A model generated the notes under the pieces. That model made no database searches, had not been told where the DNA came from, and saw nothing but the letters and a program-made list of their open reading frames with translations. A stretch of 64,000 nucleotides of DNA. It comes from Atopsyche davidsoni (taxonomy: Eukaryota > Arthropoda > Insecta > Trichoptera > Hydrobiosidae). Made by a program: the position numbers and the translations under genes. The stretch lies in the NCBI GenBank assembly GCA_022113835.1, contig JAILWY010000002.1:6798501-6862500 (forward strand). Reading direction: 5' to 3'. Shown piece by piece: positions 13,060-24,603 of this stretch. Positions within the stretch are counted from its first letter, which is position 1; every line of letters starts with the position of its first letter.

Positions 13060-13840
13060 CATCTTCAGAGAATACGATATTGCCTCTCCTCATAGGTGAC
13101 CATTTCTTCGAACGCGTCTCTATCCTGGGCCAATATCACCAATCCGGCTGCACTTCCGATCTCCAGCGTAAATTCGGCATCCACGTGAATTTCCTTCTTC
13201 CAGTGCCCCTTTTTCCTTCGATTTTTCCTTTGAAAATCGGCTAAAGGATGCCATACTTATTGTTGCGAAAAATGCGGCCAAAATGGGAGACTTTTCGCTT
13301 CTTCACCAACGTCAAGAGTTTCCTTTATTTGCGCATTCTGTGCAAGACTCTTCCAAGGTATCTTAACCTGTTAACTGAGCGGGACGTATAACTACGTCTA
13401 ACGTAAACAACATCGGGTACGGGTAGGACGTATGAATACGTCCTTGAAATATGCGTAGAGTAATCTCTTTTATCATGGAAAGGTAATTTATCTTGAAAAC
13501 AATATATATCTACAAAAAGAGCTAGATTTTGAATGAAGCTGTTTATTTTGAGTGAAAGCAATCTGGATACGTACAAAATAGAGGCGGTCGACACGTCCTA
13601 GTTAAAGAGTACGCGTCCGTTGTATGTTGCGTAGTTAAAAAGGGAACTCCCCTAAAAAGGGAAAGGGGGTTAAGGATTCTTCTATACAGCCACATTTCAA
13701 ACTCGGTCTTGAGTGCCCAGGCTTCAACTCCATAAAGGAGAACTGAGACGACATAACACTTAGTGAATCTCCATCGAGATTTCAGGATTATGTCTCTTGA
13801 GTATATCTGTCGATAATACCAGCTGCCAAATAATTAAAAC
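13060..13840 (-). mobile_element. Non-LTR retrotransposon relic, interrupted by an insertion
   Basis: Read on the minus strand from about 13730, a frame gives LYGVEAWALKT then MWLYRRIL. After the inserted segment at 13367-13669 it resumes KIPWKSLAQNAQIKETL, then LPFWPHFSQQ, and near 13200 GKRGTGRRKFTWMPNLR. These are LINE reverse-transcriptase C-terminal blocks in the right order. The reading frame closes exactly when the insert and one TTAA are removed. Stops elsewhere show the copy is dead. Confidence 0.75.
13367..13669. mobile_element. 303-bp TTAA-flanked insertion inside a LINE relic
   Basis: TTAA at 13363-13366 and again at 13670-13673 flank a 303-bp segment that splits the coding frame of the LINE relic. 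The host sequence CTTAAG encodes part of the ILK-IP block. Exact TTAA duplication is typical of piggyBac and some Kolobok elements. The ends (TTAACCTG and, inverted, TTAACCCCC) share only a few bases, so the family assignment is tentative. Confidence 0.7.
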
Positions 13841-14319
13841 ACCAATTGGACATAATATTTATCAAGTTATGTGAATCTGTTTTTACGGGTTGGATTTTTT
13901 CTCGGACCTCCTTGATGCTCGTCCATTTTTGTATCCGACATTTGAAATGCTCGGCGGAGGCGTGTCGGGGGTCGTCCGTTGCGGGCCGGATAATCCAAAC
14001 ATCTACAAATGCATTTTTTCATTCACCTAAGAGCCCCCGTAATCTGCAGGCGAGCCGGGGCTGCTTTTTCCCGGGGGCGTGTCGGCCGCCATCCATTGCA
14101 GCCGGGCGGGGGCGGCGGGCCTGATTAAGTGCAGGGCCGGCACCGCTTTCTTGGGATTCGGGCGTTAATTGATTGTATCTCCGGACGGCTGTCGTCGCGA
14201 TCGTTCCCCGAGAGGAAGGGAATACTTGCGGATGATTTATGTGCATTGCGGGAATCATCGTTATTGCCATACCGTGTCCGTTTGTACCACCCTATACGAT
14301 ATACGTACTTGTGTGAATA
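13841..14319. other. GC-rich island, no gene recognised
   Basis: About 13910-14240 is GC-rich with overlapping short open frames on both strands. None resembles a known protein, and codon-level signal is absent by eye. Confidence 0.45.
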
Positions 14320-14508
14320 CATTTAAAATATTTTTGAATAGAATACTTGAGTGATTTTCCACATTTTCGTTTTTATTAGTGACCGGTTTCGCCAAGCTGA
14401 TAATCTCTGTTTGATAATGCCAACGTGAGAGGTTGGCGAAACCGGTCACTAATAAAAACGAAAATGTGGAAAATCACTCAAGTATTTTATTCAAAAATAT
14501 TTTAAATG
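14320..14508. repeat. 76-bp inverted repeat made of two copies of a GGCGAAACCGGTCAC repeat
   Basis: Positions 14320-14395 and 14433-14508 are reverse complements with one mismatch, separated by 37 bp. The inner end of each arm is TTGGCGAAACCGGTCAC, followed outward by TAATAAAAACG and AATCACTCAAGTA. The same unit recurs at 42372-42430 and, diverged, at 62917-62970. So this is a head-to-head pair of an interspersed repeat. Confidence 0.85.
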
Positions 14509-14545
14509 GAATTCCACCAAGTGAGTACTTGGTGGAATTCCATTT
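14504..14545. repeat. Perfect 19-bp inverted repeat, 4-bp loop
   Basis: AAATGGAATTCCACCAAGT at 14504-14522 is mirrored at 14527-14545. It abuts and slightly overlaps the larger inverted repeat on its left. Confidence 0.9.
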
Positions 14546-14578
14546 CAGATTTCATTAATAACGATGAATCCCAAGGAC

Positions 14579-14622
14579 AATTCAATATTTTTGACAGAGA
14601 GTTCTGTCAAAAATATTGAATT
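14579..14622. repeat. Perfect 19-bp inverted repeat, 6-bp loop
   Basis: AATTCAATATTTTTGACAG at 14579-14597 is mirrored at 14604-14622. It is the third fold-back in 300 bp. Confidence 0.9.
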
Positions 14623-17600
14623 TCTTAACATTTAAAATCTTATTATTTCTTTTGTTATGCTGTTTTGAGTCAAATTTTTAAAGCTTTTGCTTTGTGTTTA
14701 TACATAGTCCAAGATAGGCTGGTTTTACTTATAATTCGTCATATTTAAATAGCAAATACAAGCAACTTAATAGCCAGAAGATGAAGATGAGAAGTGCTTT
14801 CGCTTTTCAAAAGCAGATGAAACCCTTAGAGGGCTTATTAAAACGGTCGTAATCTTTGGACCCTTAGCTATTCATGTCTTGTCATTTTACATTGTTAAGG
14901 CTTAGAAGGAAATCAAAATTACAAAACGTGAACTCGTTTTAGGATGTTTTATTAATCCAAATGTTTGAACTTCATTTAAAATTGTTATTTTTTTTATTTC
15001 GGGGATGAATTTTATCAATATTTGTTAATACTGTCCAGGTATCCAATTGTTAATTACAGGTCCTGTCTTCTTGAAAAATCCATTTTTTGGGGGAAATTAC
15101 CTTAAAGTGTCACTTTTAAAACAAAATATTAAAAATCAAGTCAATATTTCCCAAGAGATGTTTTGAAATATGGAGTCGACTTAAATATCAAATAATTCAT
15201 TATACAATACAAATAATACGTCAATGGTTCGAGTTCCAACAGTTTATAATTCAAGAACATATAACAGAAAATCAATTATTCAAGAATTTTTCTTGTGTTT
15301 GAATCGATTACTTTAATATTGTATACACAACGAACATATATTGGCAAAAAATGCGGTTTATGAAAAATTTAAATAATATTCATTGGAAGACGCAGTCTTT
15401 ATTTCGCATAAGTTTTTACGGCGGACCTGCCCGGGCGTCATTTAGGGCGAATGACGTCATTCAAGCCAGCCTCGGTGAGCCTCCGGCATTATAAATATTA
15501 TTGTACAGGTGTGTATGCCACGTGAACTTTGGCCGATTGCAGGAGAGAAGCCTCAAAAGTCACATTTTAAATTTTTTTATATTTTCCTGGTACAACAAGG
15601 TAAGGCAAATTCAGAAAATCTAGTGAACCCGTTGTCACTTGCATATTTACTGATTGCCATCTCCTAAGCTTATAAATCACACTATTATTTTCTTTATTTA
15701 CTGTTGAAATATATATATATATAATATATACATATAGACCAAAAAATTTACACAAGAAGTAATTTTGATGGAAAACACAGGTTTATAATTAAAAATTGCA
15801 ATTTACAAGGTTATGTATGAAATAGTATATATTACGATAGAGTTCATTGAATGGATTATGGACATGAACTCTTTGAAGAATAATTCAACAACCTTTATTA
15901 CTTAAATGTGCTATTTTATATACAACCTGTATGTTTTATGAATCAATAAAAAAGTTACAAGTTTAAATTTTAAACCTTTATTTTCCAACAGTATCTATTA
16001 TCGATTGCGTGATTTTTGGGACGGCTTATTTATTGAATATTTTTATTATTCGTTGTGTCCTATCTGGCGCATAAGCTGTCTACACTCGCCATTAACTTCC
16101 AGGCAGCGTAACTAAGCAGAAGTGACGTAGAGAGAAGGTTTTTAGCACTGGCAACTTTATTCCAAGTTTTGACATTTGGCGACCCCGAATGAATGCACCG
16201 CTGTACGTGTAGTTAATTCAAACTTTGTCAGTTTCCGCTCGTCGTTACGGGAGCCAATTTAAAAACCTCGGTTGTTTCCGGTCGCAGATGTGCTTTGTGA
16301 GTTTGGATTTCTAATTTAGCTTGGAGATTTGACCGTCGGAACAGTTTATCATTCATAGTTCATTTTTATTCAGATGCTTTATCGAGAAAGTCTTTTAACC
16401 CCTCTGCATTATCAATGTCGTATCTTCAAAAATACACGTCTTAACTCGAACCAGGTATATCGCAAAAGTAGCAACGCTATAATTCACCGCAGACATGATG
16501 GGTGAGGAGATACTGAGATCCGTCCTGTCTGGGTTTAGCATTATTCGCTAAAGTACCTAGCTGTTTTCGTACTTGTTGATTTTAGATTTATTCTCGTTTG
16601 ATTGTGAACGATTATCAGGCCAGAAAAATAATTACGTAGAGCCACTCGTCTGCTGTTTTTCAATGCCCAGTCGGCGGTTAAATAAATATCAAAATAAGTT
16701 GAGGTTATAATGAATTATTGACACATTTGACAAGTGTTGCATAAATTCTCACCAGAGACAATCGGCAAGTTGTTTATGGCCGCGGATGTGTTTTCTTTTT
16801 TTATTCAGAATTCACGACATTATGCCCGACCAACGGGTTGGTGAATAGCTTTTTTGAAATTAGGACCCTTTATTTTTTCGACGATGACTTTTATTGGCAA
16901 TTATTTTTCATGATTTCGTTTTGTATTTTGAGACGTATTAAACGCCGTGGAAAAATGGGATATTCATTTTTATTTCTTTTGCGAACATGCTTTGAATTCG
17001 TTATGAAAATATATCTCTGACTGTTTGTTCTTCACCGTAAGGTACGAATCTCAGATAGCGTACTAAGCAGCAGGGAGCTCAGTCAATCTGCATAAATGCA
17101 ATGCATGCATAATAAAATTGTATTCTAAAAATAGGTCACGAATCCACGTGATTGTTCTAACGATAAAAGTTCTCATCTCTCGATAGATTATCAATACAAT
17201 ACTTCTGAACGCTGTAAGAACTTTAGATAAATGATAGCATGAGATATTTTACAGGAATCCAATATTTTTACTCCCTACTTTAGGGTTGACGTGAAGAACT
17301 ATTTAATGAATGGCCTCGCTGGCATCAGGAAATGCTTGCAGATCGAAAGTACGCCAACCGAGAGTTGCCTGTATTTGTTCGAGCTTCACTTTGCTAATGA
17401 ATAAATTTTAATCAAGCTGTGCAGCGCGGGACGAGTCTCATTGGCAGGACAAAGTTCCTGAAATCCGCAGTCAGCCGGTCGGTCGGTTTGTGGATTGTAC
17501 TTCCCCTGAACTGACGACTCATTTGAATACCCCGACCAGCCTCGAGCATGCACGGGCACTCTGCGGCAAGCAGGCCCCAAGTTATGCGCTGAGATTTAAT

Positions 17601-19540
17601 TGACTTGTAATATATGCCATGAAAATTGATGCCTCTCCGTCTTACTGCATATTTAAATGTTTGAAAACTTAACTTGAGAACTAGCTATACCCTGAGCCTG
17701 AGGTCGCGATGAAGGCTTCAATCTCGCATCGCCGGCTGCTAATACAGTCAATGCTTCTATATAACAATTTTTGAGACCATATACAATATAATGAGCAGCA
17801 TACTAAGTTCTATATTTTTCCTTTACGAGAAAATATCTAAACTTAGATCATTTTAACGAGGAGTTTATAAATTACACTATTGTGTCAGTGCAAAAGACCG
17901 CAAGCAAGACCTCTCGCAATATACAAAAAAACATCATTTAAAAAAAAAACTAAGTATACGTTTGTCAAACATAATCCCTACACAATAAATTGGTCTAATT
18001 TATACTTTCATTTTATTGTTTGTCCGACTGTTTTCACAACAGTGTATTTAAGCTTTTTATTTAGATAAAAAAAATAATTATGTAAGAAGCACTATTCACG
18101 AAGTTATTGTTGTCAAATCTGAAACCTTTTATGAAGTGTATAGTGTATTTAATGCTTGTATATACAAAATGCCAGCAGCCTATTTTTAACAAAACAGCAT
18201 TGTTTGTATTGAATGTTTCTGTTATAATTTTACACACAAAAGAATATTCATTCGTTGTATCTACTGTGTATTTGCATTGCGGCAACAATTGCTTATTATA
18301 ATAGGCAATTAGTGCCGTAATGCAGTTTCTTCTAAGAACTAAGAGGCTTTTATTTTGAAGCCTCTTATGGAAGCTGCAAGAAAATAGTAAGCTTATATGC
18401 GAAAAGAAGGTATTCAAGTTACCTTAGATGCGATGCCACTTATCACAACAAGCAGAAAAACAGTTGTTTTTTTTCTATTTATAGCAATAAAAATACTTCT
18501 TAAGTCTACATTTTCAAATCAAATATTTCATTACAAAATTAAATAATAAACAACAAGATAAATAATAAATAAAAAAGTATTTAGTACGCACCCATTTTTA
18601 TTGGTAAACAGCTTGATAACAATACATATTTACAATTTATGTATATTTTATACGTGAAAAAGATAGCATCGAAGTTTCGCTTCTTTGCGAAGTCCCCTAA
18701 AAAGTAAAAACCGAAATATAATACGTTCTGTTCGGGTAATGGGCAAAAATAAAGTAGCACTCGTACCGACTGGATGTTAAAATCTAACGACTTAACTCGA
18801 GTAATCTCTTTCTTCTCAGGGGCTAGATCGCCTGGCAGATACAAAGTTTTGCTTTGAAACAAACTCACGGGACCTCTAACCGTCGCATAAAGAGTTTCCT
18901 ATTCGGTACACTGCGACTTCTTTTTTTTAAACTGTGTAATGGCTGTTGTACTTTTTTTTTATAAAAACTGTAATTTTTTAAAGACTTTACCTTTAATAAT
19001 AAAACTTCATGGCTGAGAAAATAATTTCATGATACGTATCAGATCCAATGATGCTAAAATACACAAAGGTCAAATCACAACTTCAGTAGTTTTTTTTTTA
19101 TTAAAATATCTCGTCATACTAACATAACATTTATTATTTATTATAATACTTATATATGTACTATGAGTTTATATTAGATTATTCCCAGTCTGGATATTTT
19201 TTTGTGCAGCAAACAGCATTAATGATTTATACAGTATAATATTTGCATCGCTTTCATTTATTTATTTGCTGTTGTTGTTGGATAAAATATTTATTGCAAA
19301 CCACGTTTCTATTAAATTAGCTTGATAAAAGTTATTATGTGTAACCCATTTTTAATTGCAATATAAAATCATTCTTTTATTTTAACATTTAAAATGTAAA
19401 GCTTTTTCTGTGGAAGTACATAGATTATTTAAATTATAAATATTTTAGGACCAGAAATATTTTCTTTTAAATTTGCAAATATTTCATTAGCTACAAACAT
19501 TTTTTTTTAATCAAAATTATATATTTTTTTATAGTGGCAA
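14623..19540. other. Intergenic, mostly AT-rich
   Basis: No gene recognised. GC-richer islands lie at about 15410-15550 and 17370-17580. The first contains a perfect palindromic ATGACGTCAT (15451-15460), a CRE/ATF-type site. An imperfect hairpin is at 18273-18324. A (TA)n tract lies near 15710-15730. Confidence 0.45.
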
Positions 19541-19582
19541 CTATTTCTTCGTTATGGCAGCACTGCCTAACATGTGTCAAAA

Positions 19583-19656
19583 ATAAATATCCTACCACTG
19601 ACAGCGGTCAGTCGTCAGACAGTCTTGGGGCTTAATAGTTCTAACCAAGTAATAAT
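19583..19656 (+). promoter_or_regulatory. Putative promoter and 5' exon, upstream copy, of the isomerase gene
   Basis: ATAAATA at 19583-19589 lies 21-27 bp before the A of an arthropod initiator TCAGTC (A at 19610). A splice donor GTGAGTAG begins at 19657, giving a possible 47-nt noncoding exon. The unit is repeated about 230 bp downstream. The next coding exon begins directly after an acceptor at 22823, so a noncoding first exon is expected somewhere upstream. Confidence 0.5.
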
Positions 19657-19815
19657 GTGAGTAGAAATATTTTATTTTAAAGTTTTAAATATTCTTCTAG
19701 CCACAAGCATTTTTTTAATTTTATTTAATTTACTACTTTGCTTAAATTACACATGTTTATTTTGCAGTGGCAACTCTTTCTTTGTTGTGGCAGCACTGCT
19801 AAACATGTGTCAAAA

Positions 19816-19922
19816 ATAAATATCCCACCACTGACAGCGGTCAGTCCACGGAATGCTCCTCGATTAAAAACATCACAGATTAGAAAGTTTGGCTTGGGGC
19901 TTAATAGTTCTCACCAAATAAT
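19816..19922 (+). promoter_or_regulatory. Putative promoter and 5' exon, downstream copy, of the isomerase gene
   Basis: Same layout as the upstream copy: ATAAATA at 19816-19822, TCAGTC with its A at 19843 (identical spacing), and donor GTGAGTAG from 19923. The 5' exon would be 80 nt because about 33 bases are inserted after the initiator compared with the other copy. Confidence 0.5.
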
Positions 19923-22823
19923 GTGAGTAGAAATATTTTTATCAATACGTCTCTTAATTTACCATCTAAATCCTCCCGATATATATAACAATTTTGTAAA
20001 GAATTTAATTGATAACATCTTATTTACTTGCAATCATATAGGTGTCATGCAATCGTACGCATTCCTCGGATACTTACAAGACTGGCTGTTGCTTAAAATG
20101 ACCTGCTTACTAACTTTTTCTAAATTTTCTCTTTTATTGCGTTCAATCACTGTCAAAATTTTACGCATGAATACTTCGCATTTTTCTTTGCTTCATTTTT
20201 TTATAGTTTATTTCCTTTAAAATATTATTTGATTCATACCAAATTATTCACACGCCTTTGAGCAAGATTATTAACTGTTGACCTTGTATGTACAGCATAA
20301 TAAGTAATTGACCCTCAAAAAAAACCATCATTTGCTGTTTAGTGTAAATATTTTCATTGGTGTGTGTTTAAATTACCGTCCGTTAAAATTCAAATACTTA
20401 TTTTAAGAAAAGATGGTTTGATGTTTAAAGATTTAAGTACAAAAAAATAATATTGTAATATATGCCATATAATTATTGTTACTATTAAATGAGATGTGGA
20501 AAGTCCATGCCTGCTGTTTAAATACTGCAGTCACTAATTAGTAACAATACACAAAAATATGTTCTCACTATGCACCTTTCAAGTAGAAACAACTCTATTG
20601 CCGCTTGATAAATTTTGCAAAAAAGTAGTTTGCTTTTTATAAAAAAGTACATCTTTTGAAATAACCATATGAATGTCAAAGATGATTCATTTTGATATCA
20701 TCACCATTACAGCATTTTAAATATCCCTAAATGTCAAATTACTAATGTGTGGTTGAATTTCTATATATATTTTATTCTCACTTCAAAACATGATAACATC
20801 ATATTTTTTTAAATTAGATTTTACATTATTTTTATACTTAAAACATTCTACTTTCATGAATACTTCGAAAACCATTTGGGGTTTATTGCATTTGAGAGAT
20901 AAGGACAGTATTTATGGTCTAAACACCTATCATTATTATACTTATATTATAACTTGCAACCTACTTCTCATCTGTATTTTTGAGTGGTCCCGCATGTTTG
21001 TTGACTGATCCAATATGAACAGCTCGAGCAGTATGCACGGCCTTGAATGAACATCTCGACTGTACACATGCAGCACTTTGACACCATCATCAGATACATA
21101 TTCATATTGTTATTCAAATATTTTTTTAGTTGAATTTATTTATTTGTTGCCTTCTATATAAAGCTTGCCCTGATTGTTATCCAAACCTGGGCTGAGACCC
21201 CAAATTTCCTTAGCGTATAGTGGATTACATATGATTATATGTTATGTAAATTACACCTAGTAACCGAGGTAAAATACTTATAATTTAATAAATTATTCAG
21301 GCTTTCAAAAACTTTATTGAAAAAATTTACTGAAAAACTGTACTTCTATATTGAAAAATGATATTTTAAATTTGTGAAAATAATTTAAAACACACAGTGT
21401 TACATTGCCTGGATAGACTGAGTCTACAAAATTTAAAATTTTAAGGCCAAATATTTTTATTGTTGTATATCCGAGCTGCCATTCTATTAAATCGGGTGTA
21501 TCACCATTTTAATGTAACACATTTTTAACATTTTAAATGCCCAGCTATTTTTACTAGTGTGTTCCCAAGCCAAAAATAATTTTATAAGTATATTAAAAAT
21601 ACTTTCATATACTTATAAAAAATACATATACAAATCGGGTCATGATGAGATATACTTGTTATGAGAAATGGACTTGATTACTTAGTTAGATTACTTGCTT
21701 GAGTACTTTATTCAGCGGGCTTTAGTAATCCCTACAATTTTTTTTCTCTATATATAATCTCAAAAATTCCATGTTAAAATAAATATAAGGTAATAACCAT
21801 ATCTTGAAGATCTCAGAGGATCTTGCTTGTGTCTGAATATCTATTTTTGTCATGTATTGTATACTTAGTATTTTACATTCGACCTATGCAAAGCAGTTTG
21901 TCATATTGAACCCTGAAATCTAAGCGGAAATCATCGCACAATACTCTTTGTTGTAAAAGATATTTATAAGAAGTATAAAAACGATATTTTGTGTAGAGGT
22001 CTGACTAGTCTACCTTGGCCATTGAACGTGTGAAGTTGTTTTTTTTGTTGTTTATGTGTGAAATAACTCTTATCTGGTGATGACTTTTCCTAGTTATTGT
22101 AAACAATCAACTCATTGCCTTTTTTATTTGACTGTCCTTTGGTGGTGAGAGCGAAAGAGATTAAGGCTTTGGCTGAAATTAGGCTTGTCACAAAATTCAA
22201 AGACCCGTGCAGATAGTGAGGGTAATCTGAGGACTTGCAACCCTCAATGTATGGCCAAAGAATCTTTTACATAATTATAATGTCTAATATGATCCATTCA
22301 TTTATTTTTCACAACCAGATTATTCAAAAAAACTTTGATAATAAAAATATATACTCTTGAGAGTGCACAGAGTCAGTCACCCATGTTTAATTTTTTAACA
22401 ATCATATGGGTCATTCATCATCATTTTATTTTATCCGATCCCATGTTGATGAAAGCAAATTGAATTTAAAATAATAACCCAGTCGACTCCCTCCTTTGGC
22501 TTTGACCTATTTCAATTTGATTCATATCATTGGCCTTACTTCTCCATAAAGAGATAAATTGATTTGCTGTTGTGAAGTATGGCGTATATGATTATTTTGC
22601 TTATAAATTCATCATTTATTTGTTCAGTAATATATCTTTTGTTACTTAAAGTTTTAGGACTACAAATATTACCAAGCAAAATTTTCTTTCGTATTTTTTT
22701 GTAAATTTCTAGAAATATATTAAAAATTTCGCAATTTATGAGTTTTGTTCAAAATGGCTGACTAAGATATTTGTGGTGCTGAAATTTGGATTTTATATAA
22801 AAAATATATTTTTATGATTTCAG
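19923..22823 (+). other. Probable 5' UTR intron of the isomerase gene
   Basis: AT-rich, with no recognisable coding region. It runs from the GTGAGTAG donor to the TTTATGATTTCAG acceptor ending at 22823, immediately before the ATG. Its identity as one intron is inferred. Confidence 0.4.
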
Positions 22824-24563
22824 ATGGCTACATCTATGATCACCCGACTTGTGAGCACATTAGTCAGCAAGAGATGCTTCTCTTCTACTAGCAGTCGTCT
22901 TATAGCAATACCTCAGCTTGATGCTCTGCAAGTAAGCTTGAAAATTATCTGAAGCTGAACTTTTGTGACACATAAAAGTAACTGATTTTAACCCTCTACC
23001 TTAATATTATTTAAACTATTTCAATAATGTAGGCCTCAAGGTATGCTAGAGCAACCTAGGCCAACAAGTGTTGCTGGTGGTCTGACAGAATATTTCAATT
23101 AGAGGATTAAATATGTTACTTTTCAGAAAAAGTATTGACTTAAATGGAGTTATTTTATTAGATCAGATTATTGTTAATTTTTGGTTTGTTATTTTAGGAA
23201 GCTGCTCTAGACCAGGAGTCGTGCATTGTGGTTGATGAGAATGATCGTACCATCGGCTCCGCCTCCAAAAGAGCCTGTCATGTGGTAGGCTCCGGCGGGG
23301 ACATCCCCCTCCATCGCGCCTTCAGCCTCTTCCTCTTCAACTCCAAAGGTGACATGCTCATGCAGAGAAGAGGCAATAAGAAGGTAATTCTATGCTTTAT
23401 TTGAGACAGTAGTTTTGGAAATCATTTCTAAAATAATGTTTTTAGAATTAATAAATTTTGAAAATACTCATGATACATAAAATTCAATCCAATATACTGG
23501 AGAGATGCCTTCTTTATCTTTTTTTCATAAGCACACTATGGATCTCAAGCAAAATTTTGTGATGTTCGTAACATTTGTAACAATTGATATTTTTGGAATG
23601 TGGGTAATCAAAATTAATGTTATTTTTCTGAATGTTTTCAATAAGCGTTTGTGGGAAATTATTATATTAGAATTTAGGAAAATAAATTCTTCCAAACTAT
23701 CTGGCACAAGAAGTTAGCATAAGTTTATTAGGTGTCCTTGCAATTTCTTTTTCTTAGATTCTTCAGAAATTATATTTCGAAAACAATTGCTTCTAAGTAA
23801 AATGACTCATTGTCCTCTTTCTATTTTGAGACATCAAATTAATTTACAATAGGCAATCAATCAATCCAATTTTACCAGAACAAAAAATAAGGAGTTATTT
23901 GTTGTTGTCTTCAGGTAACGTTCCCCAATGTATACACAAATGCATGCTGTAGTCACCCACTAATGCTGGGAAACAATATTGAAGAAGACGTCCTCGCTGC
24001 TGTCCAAAGAAGACTCAATCATGAGCTTGGAATTCCCTTCGACCAGGTATGATTTGTCTTTTTTAATCAAATTAAACTGTTATTATTTTCATGTAATATT
24101 TTATATTATTTATTTATTGTGTGCTTTATTACAGATGGAAGACAAGGACTTCACATATTTAACAAGGATTCACTATCACCACGTTGGTGATGGAAAGTGG
24201 GGAGAGCATGAGATTGACTACATTTACTTCCTGCAGAAAGATGTCCTACTCGAACCTAACCGAGACGAGATCGACGAAGTTGTCTATGTACCAAAAAATC
24301 AACTCGATGAGTAAGTCTTGAAAATGATCTATTCTTGTTGCTGAAGACATAAATAACTTAACATTTTCAGTTAAGTTTTGCCATACGTTTTATCACACTA
24401 CTCTAGATGAACCTTATTTGATTTCAGGTATATATCTAAATTCCAAGCTCCCATTTCTCCGTGGTTCAAGCTCGTACTGAAGCATCGTCTGCGATTCTGG
24501 TGGGACAATCTTCATCAGCTTCATTTATGTCAAGATCAGAAAAATATTCATAAATTTGCCTGA
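22824..24563 (+). CDS. Idi: Isopentenyl-diphosphate delta-isomerase (type I)
   Basis: Interconverts IPP and DMAPP, the step feeding farnesyl-PP synthesis; in insects this supplies juvenile hormone, prenyl groups and other isoprenoids. Exons: 22824-22931, 23198-23383, 23915-24046, 24135-24310, 24428-24563, totalling 738 nt and 245 residues. All joins have GT-AG ends and keep frame. Visible family blocks include VVDENDRTIG, CHVVGSGGD-PLHRAFSLFLF (metal-binding His residues), VTFPNVYTNACCSHPL (catalytic Cys), HHVGDGKWGEHEIDYIYF (catalytic Glu) and, near the end, SPWFKL and LRFWWDNL. The first ~27 residues (MATSMITRLV...CFSSTSSRL) are Ser/Arg-rich without acidic residues, like a mitochondrial targeting peptide. 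The ATG follows an acceptor, so a 5' noncoding exon is expected. A polyadenylation signal follows closely. Confidence 0.95.
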
Positions 24564-24597
24564 TCCATCATCACTCGTATATCCCTAGGTAGAAAGA

Positions 24598-24603
24598 AAA
24601 TAA
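24598..24603 (+). terminator. Polyadenylation signal AATAAA of the isomerase gene
   Basis: AATAAA lies 35 bases after the stop codon at 24561-24563, giving a short 3' UTR. Confidence 0.6.

Noticed and set aside
14395..14460. GGCGAAACCGG repeat as a Helitron 3' end
   Set aside because: The hairpin is not followed by a CTRR terminus, and copies do not end at an AT target junction.
17386..17580. Minus-strand open frame in a GC-rich island
   Set aside because: No homology recognised. The length is expected by chance in GC-rich sequence.
18273..18324. Hairpin resembling a microRNA precursor
   Set aside because: The arms are only about 24 nt with several mismatches and a 4-nt loop, too short for a typical precursor. 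No further support.
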